A stretch of DNA of 64,000 nucleotides from Sergeia podlipaevii (GCA_030849805.1 JASANZ010002258.1:57931-121930), one strand, 5' to 3'. Counted from the first letter of the stretch, positions 36,485 through 47,375 are shown. Program-made: numbers and translations. The notes: generated from the letters alone by a model not told the origin.

Positions 36485-38776
36485 CTAACTAATCAAATCA
36501 AGCAAAGTATCATCCAGCACTTCCTCAGTCTCTTGAGGTGGCAACGAGCGATCCTGCGTAAGGAACGATGCTGCCGCACTCTCATCAGCGAGTGAGCTGG
36601 TGGGGCATTCCCCGCGCGTGATGGGCCGTAGTGACTTCGCGCTCGCCACGTGCCTCTCCCAGTATCCCTCCTCGTGACCAAGTTCCTTGGCTACCATCAG
36701 TAGCTTGATAAGGAATCCATTGTAGTAGTCTGGATCGCCCTCCTGAACGCAAAATACCCTCAGGCATCCCACACAATCATCGCACTTGCGGTAGAAGGCG
36801 TCCTTTAAGCTGTGGCGCAGCAGCTGAAATACAGTCTCTACAAGCTCGTCCATGGCCCGTTGCTGGCCCAGAAGATCCTTCTCGCGGGCGGCAACGAGGG
36901 CATGAAAGGATCCCACAGGGTCGATAGTGGAGACGCGGTCTGGCACAGGTCCAGAGAGACCGCGGATGGGGATGGTTGGAGTCTCACTGATGGAGGAACC
37001 TGTCTCCATGATTGTGTTCATCTGCTGCAAGGTGAGGGCATTGATAGTAGATGGCGCACGGCCTATAGAGGAAGCCACGTCGTCTGCCTCTGGCGTGAGG
37101 GCGACGTTGGCGGGAATGCGGAACCAGTAACCCCTCTGTTTCTGCTGTCCCTCCGCATCCGGTGCCACATATGGGAATGCAGCAGCGCAGTCCTCCAACT
37201 TGGGCTGTACTGCTTGCAGCACCTCTGAGATGGGGTTTCCATAGGACGTGAACGCGGTAGATGAGCACTGCGACTGAGGAATAAGCGGGGGCACATCGCC
37301 ATCCCTGTCTAGCGGCTCCTCACGTGCTCGCTTCACAGCCTTGACGCGCAGTGTGGCGTAGTATTGGGCAAGCACTGGGTTGAAGGTCTCGTTGGGTCTC
37401 AATGTGTCCTTCCCCACCGTCATGTCACTCACAAGAGCGTCAAGGAGCTGCTGCTCTGGCTGCGTGCCGACAATGTCTTCGTACTCTGAAAACGTGTATT
37501 GGCGCACATCCTCAGCAAATGGTAGAGGTGCGTAGTAAAGGGTGTCCCGCTTGCCAGCCTTGCTGGAGGGCACGCACACGCCCAAGACGGGCTTAGCGTC
37601 ACGTGTACGCACCAGCCGCACGATCATCGCCTTCTCGCACTCAGCCATGGCGCGCACCAGCGCACTGAAGCCTTTCTGGCCCACATGGTCCCCAGCAAGT
37701 GGCAGCAGCACGCGCGTGCCTCCCATCAGAATGTACGGGGGTATCTCGCTGAGCAATACGAAGGCCACGGCGCTGAGGGAGCGAGGACCAGGGATCTTCA
37801 TCGCCTCTAGATCACCCTCGGTGCAGGGAATGAGGCTGCGTCCGTAGTGATACGCCTTCACGCGATCAACAGTTTCAACTGCGTCACCAACCGCCGCCGC
37901 AAAAGGGGTAGCAGAAGAATCCCCGCCGACAATGCGAACGTACTCGGCGACCGTGGTCACCTCCTCTCCTCCTGCGGTGGCGCGCTTGAGTGAGGGTAGC
38001 TTCTCCTCTTGTGTCTTGGTAAAGAGCTGTGCAGCAATGCGCACATCGCCAATGCCGAGTGAGACTTTGAGCAGCGGGCGTTGCAAAACTTTTCTGCGCC
38101 GCAACGCCGAGAGCCCCTCCACTGCCTCCTCCAGTGAGATCACCATGCTGCTCTCTCCGAGCCACTGGCATAGAGCATGAAGCACCACCTCGTTCTGACC
38201 CTTTGTGTTGTACGTGTCAAGCTGTTTCAGCAACTCCACGGCGCTGGTCTCCTCATCCACAACGGTGAAGTCAATGCCGATAACAATGAGTGCAATGCTG
38301 TGCCTTTGCAACAGCTGGAGAATGTCCTGTATGGCTCCCTTGCTAGCTACCTCGTGGCGTGCATCTGTGATGAGATATATCAGACGAGAATACTTCTTTT
38401 TGGCGGTCCGCTCCACAATCAAGTTAGCGCACGCCTCAATCGTCTCCAGAATGTCACACACACCCTCTTCGCCACTACTGCCGCCGCCCTGCTCCATACG
38501 CTTGCGTAGTGCCTCAAGAGGCGTCAGAAAATCTACCGTGGTCGCCGCCAAAGCCCTCTCGACCGTGATGTGCTTGTACCTCCTGCCTGGAGTGCTACTT
38601 GCGAGTGGGTTCATGGTGTCTTTGGTTCCTGTAAAGATGAGGCCCAGCTCGTCGTGCGGAGCATACAACATCTTCTCAAGCGCTGACTGAACACACACTT
38701 GCCTGCCTTGCTCCAAGGCGTGTGCCCTGCAGCAGCTCACATCAAGTGCAAAGACAGCAGCTGTCTTCGACGTCAT
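36485..38776 (-). CDS. KU80: Ku80, DNA end-binding subunit of the Ku heterodimer
   Basis: 763 residues. The N-terminal ~230 residues form a von Willebrand A-like domain (AVFALDVSCCRAH; LIYLITDARHE). The Ku DNA-encircling beta-barrel core runs ~245-560, with the Ku80-type segment YHYGRSLIPCTEGDLEAM followed by a long strand-rich stretch. A helical C-terminal region (~640-730) resembles the Ku80 C-terminal domain. The partner Ku70 is not in the window. In trypanosomatids Ku maintains telomere length and can bind breaks, but these organisms are generally reported to lack ligase IV/XRCC4 end joining. The family call is from motif layout and length. Confidence 0.9.
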   Translation of the reverse strand: MTSKTAAVFALDVSCCRAHALEQGRQVCVQSALEKMLYAPHDELGLIFTGTKDTMNPLASSTPGRRYKHITVERALAATTVDFLTPLEALRKRMEQGGGSSGEEGVCDILETIEACANLIVERTAKKKYSRLIYLITDARHEVASKGAIQDILQLLQRHSIALIVIGIDFTVVDEETSAVELLKQLDTYNTKGQNEVVLHALCQWLGESSMVISLEEAVEGLSALRRRKVLQRPLLKVSLGIGDVRIAAQLFTKTQEEKLPSLKRATAGGEEVTTVAEYVRIVGGDSSATPFAAAVGDAVETVDRVKAYHYGRSLIPCTEGDLEAMKIPGPRSLSAVAFVLLSEIPPYILMGGTRVLLPLAGDHVGQKGFSALVRAMAECEKAMIVRLVRTRDAKPVLGVCVPSSKAGKRDTLYYAPLPFAEDVRQYTFSEYEDIVGTQPEQQLLDALVSDMTVGKDTLRPNETFNPVLAQYYATLRVKAVKRAREEPLDRDGDVPPLIPQSQCSSTAFTSYGNPISEVLQAVQPKLEDCAAAFPYVAPDAEGQQKQRGYWFRIPANVALTPEADDVASSIGRAPSTINALTLQQMNTIMETGSSISETPTIPIRGLSGPVPDRVSTIDPVGSFHALVAAREKDLLGQQRAMDELVETVFQLLRHSLKDAFYRKCDDCVGCLRVFCVQEGDPDYYNGFLIKLLMVAKELGHEEGYWERHVASAKSLRPITRGECPTSSLADESAAASFLTQDRSLPPQETEEVLDDTLLDLIS

Positions 38777-38794
38777 AAATGTATATATCCTTCT

Positions 38795-38810
38795 CTGAAA
38801 ATTTTTGGTT
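38795..38810 (-). promoter_or_regulatory. Candidate acceptor for Ku80
   Basis: AAAAATTTTCAG on the minus strand; the AG at 38795-38796 lies 18 nt upstream of the ATG. The pyrimidine tract is weak, so this is tentative. Confidence 0.4.
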
Positions 38811-39200
38811 CCAGAAGAGCCCCCCTGTGGCTGCGTTAACTAAAATAAATCCGAATTTTGCTGGAGTTTCTCCTTCTACTGTGTTTATCTTTATCGTTAA
38901 ATATTGTCCCCCTATCCCTCACACAAGAGTCAACGGCAGAAATTGAGAGAAAAGAAGTTTTGAAAAGCCAATCAATTGATGTCGTACGATTTGCCAAGCC
39001 AATCAAGTGATCTACTAGCATCGCAGAGGCACATGCGCCACGTTATGGCAAAAGAGAGAAAAAAGGGGGAGGAATAATAATTTATTGCAAAAATCTCTAC
39101 ATAATTCATTTAAAAGAAAAAAAAAAGTGGCCCCGGGCATTGCACTACTAGGCATATCAGCATCTATCACCAATAATACTCTCATTGCACTTCTTATTAT

Positions 39201-39220
39201 AAAAAAAAAAAAAAAAAAAA
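39201..39220. repeat. A20 homopolymer
   Basis: Twenty consecutive A residues on the plus strand in the kinesin-Ku80 spacer; the length is uncertain because such runs are sequencing-error prone. Confidence 0.85.
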
Positions 39221-40085
39221 TAGCCGAGAGAGTACATACGCACAGCTAAATAGATAACATACCCTCCAGAAGGGAAGAAACATGCAGTGGCCATAAAGGG
39301 GACAAGAGACCGAGCATGTGAACACAATCAATTGACACCATATATAAACATATTAAAAGCAAGCGCTTTCCCCTTGTACCCTTACAATAATGTTCCTTTG
39401 TGGCCTCCCTTGCGCGCCTTCCCTTCAATAATCCTTTCTTTCTTCTTTCATCTTAAATTGTTTCGCTGAGAGGAGTTGTTAAGCAATCCATGAGTCACGA
39501 CATTGTGCGTGTGTGTGGGGGTGCAGAATACACACCAGTCATCCACAACTTGCAAAGTTCTACTATTAAAATTATAAAGCACAACGCCGTAAACATAAAG
39601 TGTGTTGGCTCATTCAATCAAGAGCACGTATGTGTACGTACTGCATCTCGTAAATATATAAGTTTGAATAGCGATAGCAAACAAGTCACGTTTCAATGGG
39701 ATGTGCTCGCACCTACAAACAACCCCGAGTTGACACAAAACAGCAGCACAGTAACATCCTGGAATGGCAAAGAAAGAAGAATTAGCCTAAACGCATATAT
39801 GTACACATATGTAGATATATATAGATATATGTATTTATCTGTAACTTCCGTTTCCTCTCTCTCTCTCTCTCTCTGCCGCTGAACACGCAGAGAGTAAAGA
39901 CAGTACGCAATCATCAACCGCTTCTGCTGTATTGGCCTCTTCAATGTTTCCCTCCTCATCGATTTGTAGTAGATATATCATAAATGCTCACTTAGATTTT
40001 TTTTCCTTTCTTCTTTCCTTTTACCTTTTACCTTTTCAATCCTCTCTCTCTCTCTCTCACACGTGATGATCACAACGTGCGTGGC

Positions 40086-41939
40086 TTACTTGCTGTTACG
40101 CGTCTGAGACTTCTTTTCTGTCGCAGCCTTTTCCCTGGCCAGCATACGAATAGCCTCCTCTGCCTTGTGCTGGTAAACAAGAAGCTCAATACGCTCCGCA
40201 CGGAAAGCACAGATCAGTCTCTGAGCCCTCTCCAGCTCGTAGGCGGTACTGTACTCTCCTGTGGCACTGCCGCGCGGTGACATCTCTGCACCACTGGGGG
40301 AGCTTTGGAAGTTGCCTACAGCACTGAGGTAGTCCGTGCCCTTGGCAGCAGCCAGCTCTGCGCTCAGCTCGTCTTGTCGCTTCGTCAAGCTCTCGTTATC
40401 CACGCGGTAGCGCAGTGCGAGCGCCTGCATCTTCTTGGCCAGCATGAAGCAGGTGCGCTTTTCCTCTGCCAACAGCAAAGCCAGCTTCATGCGTTCGTCA
40501 CTGATGGTGCGAATCTTCGCATCGCGGTCCTGGATAGCATCCTTGAGATGCTGATTCACCTTGGCCCATTCGCCACCCCCGAGAACGGCTCCATCACCCG
40601 CTCCGCCGCTCCTCGGGGCACCTACGAGCTTCTCCACCTTGTCGGCTGGGAGGGCACTGCGCAGAGTGTTGTTCTCCTTCTCCAAGACCTCAATCTCCAT
40701 GGTGAGGGTGTTCACCTGGTCCTGAAGATTTGAAACGCGATCTTCGTAGATACCACGCTCCTCCTGCAGAGCGTCCTCAAGGGTGCCGTCGTTCTTGGCA
40801 TCAAGGTCAGCCATGAGCTGCAAGTAAAGTGCCTTGTAGTCCAAGATCTCGTGGCGCTTGGCGTCTTGCTTAATCTGGATTGCACGCTGGCCAAACCCGA
40901 TAGCGCTGAGAGTCTCCTCCGTGTTATCATCAGACGGGCTAATGTTAATCATGATGGATGTGTTTCCGTTACCAAGCAGCGAATACTGCAAAATGCGAGT
41001 CAGCTTAGACTCACGGAACGGGGCGTGCTGAGAGTTCTTCTCCGTGAGAGCGGCCACCACCTTGCCCAACACAAGAAGGCTGCCATTGATGTGTGTGGCC
41101 TCATCAAAAGTCTTGCCCTCTGCGTGCGTCTTGCTCACACGCTCGCTACCGGCAAGATCGCACAACACGAGGCGACCCTCAAGGGCCACCGTCGGTCCAG
41201 TGTCGTCGTTATCCACTTTTAGAGCTTTCGTCTTGGCAGATCTGGTCATGTTAAATGAAAACACAGTGTGGGAGCGGGAGCTGGTAAGGTTCATTGACGT
41301 GCTGGTCATCTCTTTGCGGTTCATACCTACGCGGAACGTGTTCATCGTCTCCTTGTAGTTGGCCACCGTCTGTTCAACGGGCAAGCCGGTGCTCTCTGAA
41401 ACAAGGATGACATCACCACGGCCCTCAGGTCCCATCTGAATGCGCACGCGGCCCTTCTGATCATCCAGCAAGTCAGTGAGAATCTCATTGTACAGCTGCA
41501 CGTAGCTCACAGTGCATGCGTAGTCATAGTTCTTGTCGGTGTCAATGCGACCCCAGATCTCATGCATTGCCTGCTGCAGCACACCTAAGTTCTTCTCATC
41601 GTCGTTACTGATTGTGAACGTCTTACCAGAGCCTGTCTGACCGTAGGCAAAAAGCACGCCATGCTGGCCGTCAAAAGCTGCATCCACGGCACCCTTTCCG
41701 AAGACTTCATAAACAGACTTCTGGGTACTATTGGGCTTTAGGACACGGTTGAAGAGATACTCCTTCGTAACTGCGCGAGAGCCAGACTTTCGGTTCACCG
41801 TGATGGAACGCGGATCAGAGGAGCTGTATTTGATGTTGTCAAAGGTGTGGTCCTTTTCACGGGGTACAGGAGGACGTACGCGCAGGTACACCGAGATATT
41901 CTTCGGCGCTGTCTTGCTGCTGGTCTGTGCCTTGGACAT
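40086..41939 (-). CDS. N-terminal motor kinesin
   Basis: 617 residues. The motor domain begins within the first 15 residues and ends near ~370. P-loop GQTGSGKT is at 100-107, switch I NLTSSRSH near ~215, switch II LCDLAGSERV near ~258, and HINGSLLVLGKVV follows. The segment after the motor (DYKALYLQLMADLD) recalls plant ARK/kinesin-ungrouped necks. The last ~240 residues are coiled coil, with no ARM repeats or other C-terminal domain. It should move along microtubules with the motor at the N-terminus, probably to the plus end. The exact subfamily is not certain; kinetoplastid lineages have many divergent kinesins. Confidence 0.93.
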   Translation of the reverse strand: MSKAQTSSKTAPKNISVYLRVRPPVPREKDHTFDNIKYSSSDPRSITVNRKSGSRAVTKEYLFNRVLKPNSTQKSVYEVFGKGAVDAAFDGQHGVLFAYGQTGSGKTFTISNDDEKNLGVLQQAMHEIWGRIDTDKNYDYACTVSYVQLYNEILTDLLDDQKGRVRIQMGPEGRGDVILVSESTGLPVEQTVANYKETMNTFRVGMNRKEMTSTSMNLTSSRSHTVFSFNMTRSAKTKALKVDNDDTGPTVALEGRLVLCDLAGSERVSKTHAEGKTFDEATHINGSLLVLGKVVAALTEKNSQHAPFRESKLTRILQYSLLGNGNTSIMINISPSDDNTEETLSAIGFGQRAIQIKQDAKRHEILDYKALYLQLMADLDAKNDGTLEDALQEERGIYEDRVSNLQDQVNTLTMEIEVLEKENNTLRSALPADKVEKLVGAPRSGGAGDGAVLGGGEWAKVNQHLKDAIQDRDAKIRTISDERMKLALLLAEEKRTCFMLAKKMQALALRYRVDNESLTKRQDELSAELAAAKGTDYLSAVGNFQSSPSGAEMSPRGSATGEYSTAYELERAQRLICAFRAERIELLVYQHKAEEAIRMLAREKAATEKKSQTRNSK

Positions 41940-43170
41940 GGCTGCTGCAGAGTGAAGTAAAGAAAGTAGAGAAACTGAGTAGTATTTTGTAGGGGGAGAA
42001 TATATAAATATATAAATATAAATATAAAGCTATATATATATGAAAGTTTGAGCTGACGAGTGTATGATGCAGTCGGTCCAAATACAATTCCTCCCTACAA
42101 CGTATCACGCAGTAATCTTTTCCCTTTGCAAATTACTTTTTTTTTTTTTTTTCCCACAACAGAAATAAAAAAAAAATTAATGATAGAGATAGAGCAAGCT
42201 ACTTATATATAGCTAAAGAAGTGGTTGACTATTGAGTCAAATAAGAAAGAATCAGCACAGTAAGACGCTAGATCAACTACAGACAAAAAATTAAAAATTA
42301 AAAAAGAGAAATATGTTACTATAGTGAAGACGTTCAAAAAAAAAAAATGCAATAGAGATCTGCAGAGTACTACATACACTCCTTTCACAGTAAAGGAGAA
42401 GGGGTGAAGGAGCTGGAACGCTTTCTTTGGCAAGGGCACCACTGCGTCAAACATTGATTCTCCCTCGTCCCCTTTCCTTTGCTGCCACGATTTAATACAA
42501 TGAGCTGTACTGTATGTAGGAGAGAGAGAGAGAGAAGAAAAAAAGTCTTCTGCTTCTTCGAGGAGAAAAAAAGTACCCTAGCACACGCCATTGCATACCA
42601 CGTGAACATGAAGGAGTGTTGAAATGAAGGCCGCAAAAACGAAAAAAATTTTCATCATCATGTAGCCGTAAAACGCATACTCCACATTATTTTTCTTTCC
42701 CTCAAAGGGCTAGGTGAGCGAGATGACGGCAAGCACTTTTGCTTTGCTATGCGGTTGTTACTTTAATATATGAATTCAAATAAAAAACAAAGAACAACAA
42801 CGTTAGTCATCGTGAAGTAGTAGCCATCTTGTATCTCGCCACATTGCACTTCACCCACTAGTTCATTTTCCCTTTTCCCTCGAATTCTTCTAAAACAAAA
42901 CAAAAAAAAAACCAATACATGCATACAAGGGAATACAAAACCAAAACGAAAAATCGTCATTCAACAAAATAGAAACAGTCACAAACAAGAGCACTAATGC
43001 TCATCCTGGCAAACAAGCAAATATAAAGCCCCTGAGCCTTCTCACTAGAATTCAATGTAATGCCACATATAGCATGCACTATATAAACTACAATTCCCTT
43101 TCGCGTTTAAGATTATTTTATCTTTAGCTCAGAAATAGAAAAGGGAAAAAGACGAGAAGCAGCCTCATTA
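41940..43170. other. Spacer between the TM9 gene and the kinesin gene
   Basis: 1.2 kb, AT-rich, with TATAAA-type tracts near 42000-42040, a T15 run near 42138-42152 and a GA run near 42521-42534. No gene was seen on either strand. Confidence 0.6.
41945..41977 (-). promoter_or_regulatory. Acceptor for the kinesin gene
   Basis: CTCTACTTTCTTTACTTCAC, then TCTGCAG on the minus strand. The AG at 41945-41946 gives a 5-nt 5' UTR. Confidence 0.65.
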
Positions 43171-45045
43171 CTATTCCGCTTTAACATTTGAGTAGATGAT
43201 CCTCACAAATATGAGGGACGCCAGAACGCCTATAGAGGCAAAGAGCAGCGCAAGAGCGCTGCACATCATCGACATGTATCCAAAGTAGAGCACCGCACCC
43301 CAGAACCCACGCACCTCTGACCTCATAAAGTAGTAGTAGACGCTGAAGAGCATGAGCCACACGCCGTACGACGCTGATGTAAAGAAGCTGCGCCACCACC
43401 AGCGATAGTCAAGGGCGTTAAGCTGAAAGTAAGTCGAAAAGACGGACACTTGCGATACCAAAATAATGACCAACACATACACAGCTCCGAGAAAGCCAAG
43501 TATGTAGTACACCGAGCCTTGCCAGATGCTCCCAAAGATGTAAAGAAGCTCCACAAAAGAAGCGGCGAAAGGAATCAGAGCGGGAATAAGGTACGAGAGC
43601 GAGGATGCAAGATAGACTGGTTGCGAGGGGATCGTACGGGGGATGTTGTTCACCTTACAAGGGATGGGCACCGTCAAGCCAAACCCCACAGTCGCTCCAA
43701 GCAGGCACACCGGCGTGGAGACGCAGATCCACACAAAGAGAAGAAAAATGAGGAAAGAAAATGGCAAGGTACTGGCAGCGTGGCTTCCAAGGTGGATAAA
43801 GTTGAGAGTCAGGTAAGCGGCAAACATGCAGGCAGGGAAAAAAGCCGCGGTGGTGAAGATAATCTTCCAGCTGCGCATCTTAAACAACTTTGCCAGCACC
43901 GCTGTAACGGCGCCGTTGACAGAGCTGAACACGATGAACAGAACCAGCTGCGCTGTTGCGAGCCAACCACGACTGTAAGGGGCAATAAATCCCATTGTCG
44001 CGATGAAGACGGTAGAGGCAGTCATGCAAGCAAGTTGCATGCCGGTGCCGACCAATATTGCGAAGATGCCAGCGCGGCGAGGCTTGCGGAACACATCGCC
44101 GCTCACCAACTTCCATCCACTCTCCTCACCTTCAAGTAGAGCGTCTTCATCGTTGTATCGCTGAATATCGCGGCGGAGCATGCTGACGAGAACATACCGG
44201 AGAACCACAGACTGCACCACCACAACAAGGAAAAAGTTCAAAAAAGCATACCAGTGAATGCGCGACTCGGAAAGTGATACTGCCATGTACACGTCCCAGC
44301 GCGTAGACCATGGGATGTTAGACGGCTTCCACGTAACTGAGTACGTGTACACTACCTCATCACTCTTGGCCGGCTGCACTTTGCTCACGTCGTGGAGGCA
44401 GCTGAGAGGCGCGCCAGGTGCCCTCTCGATACTCATGGGATGCACCTCAAACTTTACTATCCTGTATCCCAAAGGTCCTTCGGTGGCATCCTTGGCCTCG
44501 AAGTAGTGAATGGTGAACTTCCAGTGATTGAACACAAGAGGGCTTTGATCGCGGATCACGGACGGCACACCAACATTGAAGCCAGTTCGCACACGTCCAC
44601 CCGCGGACATGCCCTGTTGTAGCACTGGAAGTGAATCAAGAAAAAGCTTCATGCGGTAACGCCCATTGATCACATTTGCCAACTTCTTCTGTGCTTCGGG
44701 TGTGAGAGGTGCCTTGCATATCATCGCGCAATTCACAGGCTTAATAAACTGGACAGCAATGCCGGAGTCCACCATGGAGTCTCCAAAAAGCGCTTGGCCA
44801 ATGTTTCGGTGTATCTTAGCCCCCTTGGAGAGTGGACACACCAGCGCATCCTCCAGCTTGAGCGTCATCACCTTGCTTTTCGATGCCACAGTACCGGCTG
44901 TAATGTTAAGCGTCTTCCCATTCTCATAAGTGTGTGTAGACTCTTTCACAAAAGCGTTCCACTGCGCGGCACTAGCCGATGTGTGTATCAAAACCACAGC
45001 ACACAGCACTAGCAAAAGGGCTCTCAGCAACGAGCTCTGTCGCAT
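43171..45045 (-). CDS. TM9-family (nonaspanin/Emp70) membrane protein
   Basis: 624 residues, normal for TM9SF proteins. A cleavable signal peptide (1-27) is followed by a luminal domain to ~265 and nine hydrophobic helices spread from ~270 to ~615. Typical internal sequences include the FGLTVPIPCKVNNIPR-type loop before helix 6 and the WWWRSFFTSASYG segment. The C-terminus, IIYSNVKAE, fits the KxD/E COPI-binding Golgi-retention pattern (K-A-E). TM9 proteins work in Golgi/endosome sorting of membrane proteins and in adhesion or phagocytosis in other eukaryotes. I see no unusual truncation. Confidence 0.93.
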   Translation of the reverse strand: MRQSSLLRALLLVLCAVVLIHTSASAAQWNAFVKESTHTYENGKTLNITAGTVASKSKVMTLKLEDALVCPLSKGAKIHRNIGQALFGDSMVDSGIAVQFIKPVNCAMICKAPLTPEAQKKLANVINGRYRMKLFLDSLPVLQQGMSAGGRVRTGFNVGVPSVIRDQSPLVFNHWKFTIHYFEAKDATEGPLGYRIVKFEVHPMSIERAPGAPLSCLHDVSKVQPAKSDEVVYTYSVTWKPSNIPWSTRWDVYMAVSLSESRIHWYAFLNFFLVVVVQSVVLRYVLVSMLRRDIQRYNDEDALLEGEESGWKLVSGDVFRKPRRAGIFAILVGTGMQLACMTASTVFIATMGFIAPYSRGWLATAQLVLFIVFSSVNGAVTAVLAKLFKMRSWKIIFTTAAFFPACMFAAYLTLNFIHLGSHAASTLPFSFLIFLLFVWICVSTPVCLLGATVGFGLTVPIPCKVNNIPRTIPSQPVYLASSLSYLIPALIPFAASFVELLYIFGSIWQGSVYYILGFLGAVYVLVIILVSQVSVFSTYFQLNALDYRWWWRSFFTSASYGVWLMLFSVYYYFMRSEVRGFWGAVLYFGYMSMMCSALALLFASIGVLASLIFVRIIYSNVKAE

Positions 45046-46169
45046 TTTGACCTTCTCTTTCTATCACGCGTGGCGTTTTTAACTGGCTAGCGCACTGCAC
45101 ACACACACACACACACACAGTTACGCAATAAAAAAAAAGACAAAAAAAATAAAAGGAAAAGTTTGATAGCTAAAATAAATGGACTATATGATCTACAGAA
45201 CACTACGAAGAACACAACGCAAAAGAAACAGAGAAAGAATCAGAGAAGTAGAAAGGTAGGAAAGTTCCAGAAAAAAATATAAAAGTAAAAAATAAAAACG
45301 TAGACAATACATAAATAAAAGACATAAAAAGGAGAGACATCAGTGCACACGCCTCAGCCAACCTACGCATCCCTTCTTTAAAAAATTAAAAAATTAAAAA
45401 AATGAAAGTTAGAAAAAAAAAACGATATCGTTTCTTCAATTCTCATCTACCGTACTTTGGGGTAAATGTACATCCATGTGAGCTGGTTTTCTCTTTCTCT
45501 CTCCCTTGTCGTTGTGCGTTTGTGTGTATGTAGGAGCAGACTAGTCATGTGTGCGTTGCCACTGCTGTTCCTGTCCCATAACTAAAATACAAAAGAAAGA
45601 AAAAAATTTAAAAAAAACTTGCCAACTACACAGTCGGTAGGGCAAACAGGGTTCCTCTCCGCGATACCCTTCTTCATACGCAAAAGTGCACTACGATATC
45701 CTTTTCTTTTTGCTTTCAATCATGTTTTGCCGCAGCTGTATGATTTTGTATACGAAGACAGTCACAGAATATGTAGACATATTTCTCCATTCACGATGAA
45801 CTAAAATATTATCTCCCTGGCTCTCTTTTGCTTTCTCTCACGCACAAACCCTCTTCTGTGGATAAACATAGAAAAAAAGGGGGGGAAGAAAAAAAGCAAA
45901 GCAAGAAGGGGAAAGGGGTGATCAACCTACAGATCAAAAAAATTCACAGAGTCCCTTTTCGTGTAAGCTACCCAATGCGCCAAGAGGCCTCAAAGGAGCA
46001 TATTGTGCTTGCTTCAACAGCCAGCTCCCTCACGGTATGTACGCAAATAGCCCTCACAAAGCCAGCAACAGCAAGAAGAAGAACGAGGGAAACAAAAAAA
46101 ATAGGAGGGGATTTTTTTCTGAAAATAGAAAGTTAGAAAGAGAACTCTCCCAGCTCTTGCCCACCCCCT
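45046..46169. other. Spacer between the MAP kinase and TM9 genes
   Basis: 1.1 kb, very A-rich on the plus strand, with the (AC)n repeat and several AAATTAAAA tracts (45379-45402). No gene was detected. Confidence 0.6.
45097..45119. repeat. (AC)n microsatellite
   Basis: About eleven AC units ~50 nt upstream of the TM9 start. Confidence 0.9.
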
Positions 46170-47375
46170 CTACTCTTTATGAAACATTGCAATTTCTTCA
46201 ATGAAAAGCTGCCGCAGCTGCTCAGTGGTCAACTGCTTATCGTCGCCATCCCAAAAGAAAGTGTCACCCGCCTCGCACCCCCCCACTTCCATCTGGCCAC
46301 CGCGTACGTCTGCCAGCCAGGGATGGGAGATGGCTTGCTTAGCAGTGAGCCGCTCCGTGGGGTTGTACTTGATCATACCAAACAAGAAATCCTCAAAAAG
46401 TGTGTAATACTGCGCCGGAGAAAGCTGCTGTGGAGCCGGACCCGCCGACATATCCAACTCATCCTCGTCATCAAAGCTGTCGAAGAAACTGGTCTCGTCG
46501 AAACGCCTCCGCAGGTCTGGGCAAAAGTCCCGGAGTGACTTGCCGTTTGTCTCTGGAAGTGATTCCAGGTACCTAGCTGCTTCTTCGGGGGTGCCGTATG
46601 GGAGATCGCGTCTGCCCCTCGGCTTACCAAGAAGCTCAACAATAAGATTAACCTGATTGATGTAGTCGTGCCCAGGAAAGAGCGTCTTGCCCGTTATCAT
46701 CTCCGCGGCGAGACAGCCGACCCCCCACAAGTCTACGCTATAGTCGTAGTGCTCGCACACCAGCAGCAGCTCAGGGGGGCGATACCACCTAGTTACTACA
46801 TAGCGCGTCATGTTCTCCCCCATGCCTCGCGCAAGACCAAAATCACATAGCCTAAGATTGCAGTCCGCGTCCGTGAGCAGGTTCCCTGGCTTTAGGTCAC
46901 GGTGCAGCACCCCAGCACTATGTATGTACTGTAGTGCGCAGAGGAGTTGAAGCGTAAGGTACTGGCAGTGGCCTGCCTTCAGGCGCACACGGGGGGAGCG
47001 CAGTAAAGCCTGCAAGTTAGTCTCCATGAGCTCCGTGACGACATACACCTCGTTAAACGTGCTGTCGTTGCTCGGCCTAAAGAGGCCCTTGAGAGAGAGC
47101 ACGTTTGGATGGTGCAGAAAGCCAAGAAGCTTTACCTCCCGCAGCACGCGCTTCGCATCTACCGTGTCCTCAAATAATCTACTAATCTTCTTGATAGCCA
47201 CCAGCTCCTCAGTCTCCGTGTTCACTGCGCTGCAGACAACACCATAGGCTCCACGGCCAACTATGTCTCTCACGCTATACTTCTCGGGCACCTGCAGTGC
47301 GCATTGATTCTCGAATGTATACACTTTTCTGCCTTCCGAGTCGATCGCCGATACGTTGATAAGCATGATTGACAT
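46170..47375 (-). CDS. MAP kinase-like CMGC protein kinase with TRY activation motif
   Basis: 401 residues from the ATG at 47375; the longer frame starts with GTG at 47444 and is not used. Kinase landmarks: GRGAYGVV (40-47), K62 in VAIKK, HRDLKPGN with D160, DFG at 178-180, and the activation segment MTRYVVTRWYRPPE. The phosphorylation motif is T190-R191-Y192, whereas trypanosomatid MAP kinases mostly have TDY or TEY. An acidic insertion rich in D, E and F (FDSFDDEDELD) sits in the C-lobe MAPK-insert region, before the last helices. Upstream kinase and substrates are unknown. A second in-frame ATG (47366) could also be the start. Confidence 0.9.
   Translation of the reverse strand: MSIMLINVSAIDSEGRKVYTFENQCALQVPEKYSVRDIVGRGAYGVVCSAVNTETEELVAIKKISRLFEDTVDAKRVLREVKLLGFLHHPNVLSLKGLFRPSNDSTFNEVYVVTELMETNLQALLRSPRVRLKAGHCQYLTLQLLCALQYIHSAGVLHRDLKPGNLLTDADCNLRLCDFGLARGMGENMTRYVVTRWYRPPELLLVCEHYDYSVDLWGVGCLAAEMITGKTLFPGHDYINQVNLIVELLGKPRGRRDLPYGTPEEAARYLESLPETNGKSLRDFCPDLRRRFDETSFFDSFDDEDELDMSAGPAPQQLSPAQYYTLFEDFLFGMIKYNPTERLTAKQAISHPWLADVRGGQMEVGGCEAGDTFFWDGDDKQLTTEQLRQLFIEEIAMFHKE

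Larger units (their letters stand above)
38777..40085. other. Spacer between the kinesin gene and Ku80
   Basis: 1.3 kb, AT-rich. It contains the Ku80 leader, a near-repeat of GCCAATCAA at ~38970 and ~38998, the A20 run, and CT runs at ~39856-39874 and ~40041-40058. No gene or stable RNA was recognised. Confidence 0.6.

Noticed and set aside
43450..44139. 229-codon plus-strand frame
   Set aside because: Antisense to the membrane-spanning part of the TM9 gene; hydrophobic codons read backwards give long charged frames.
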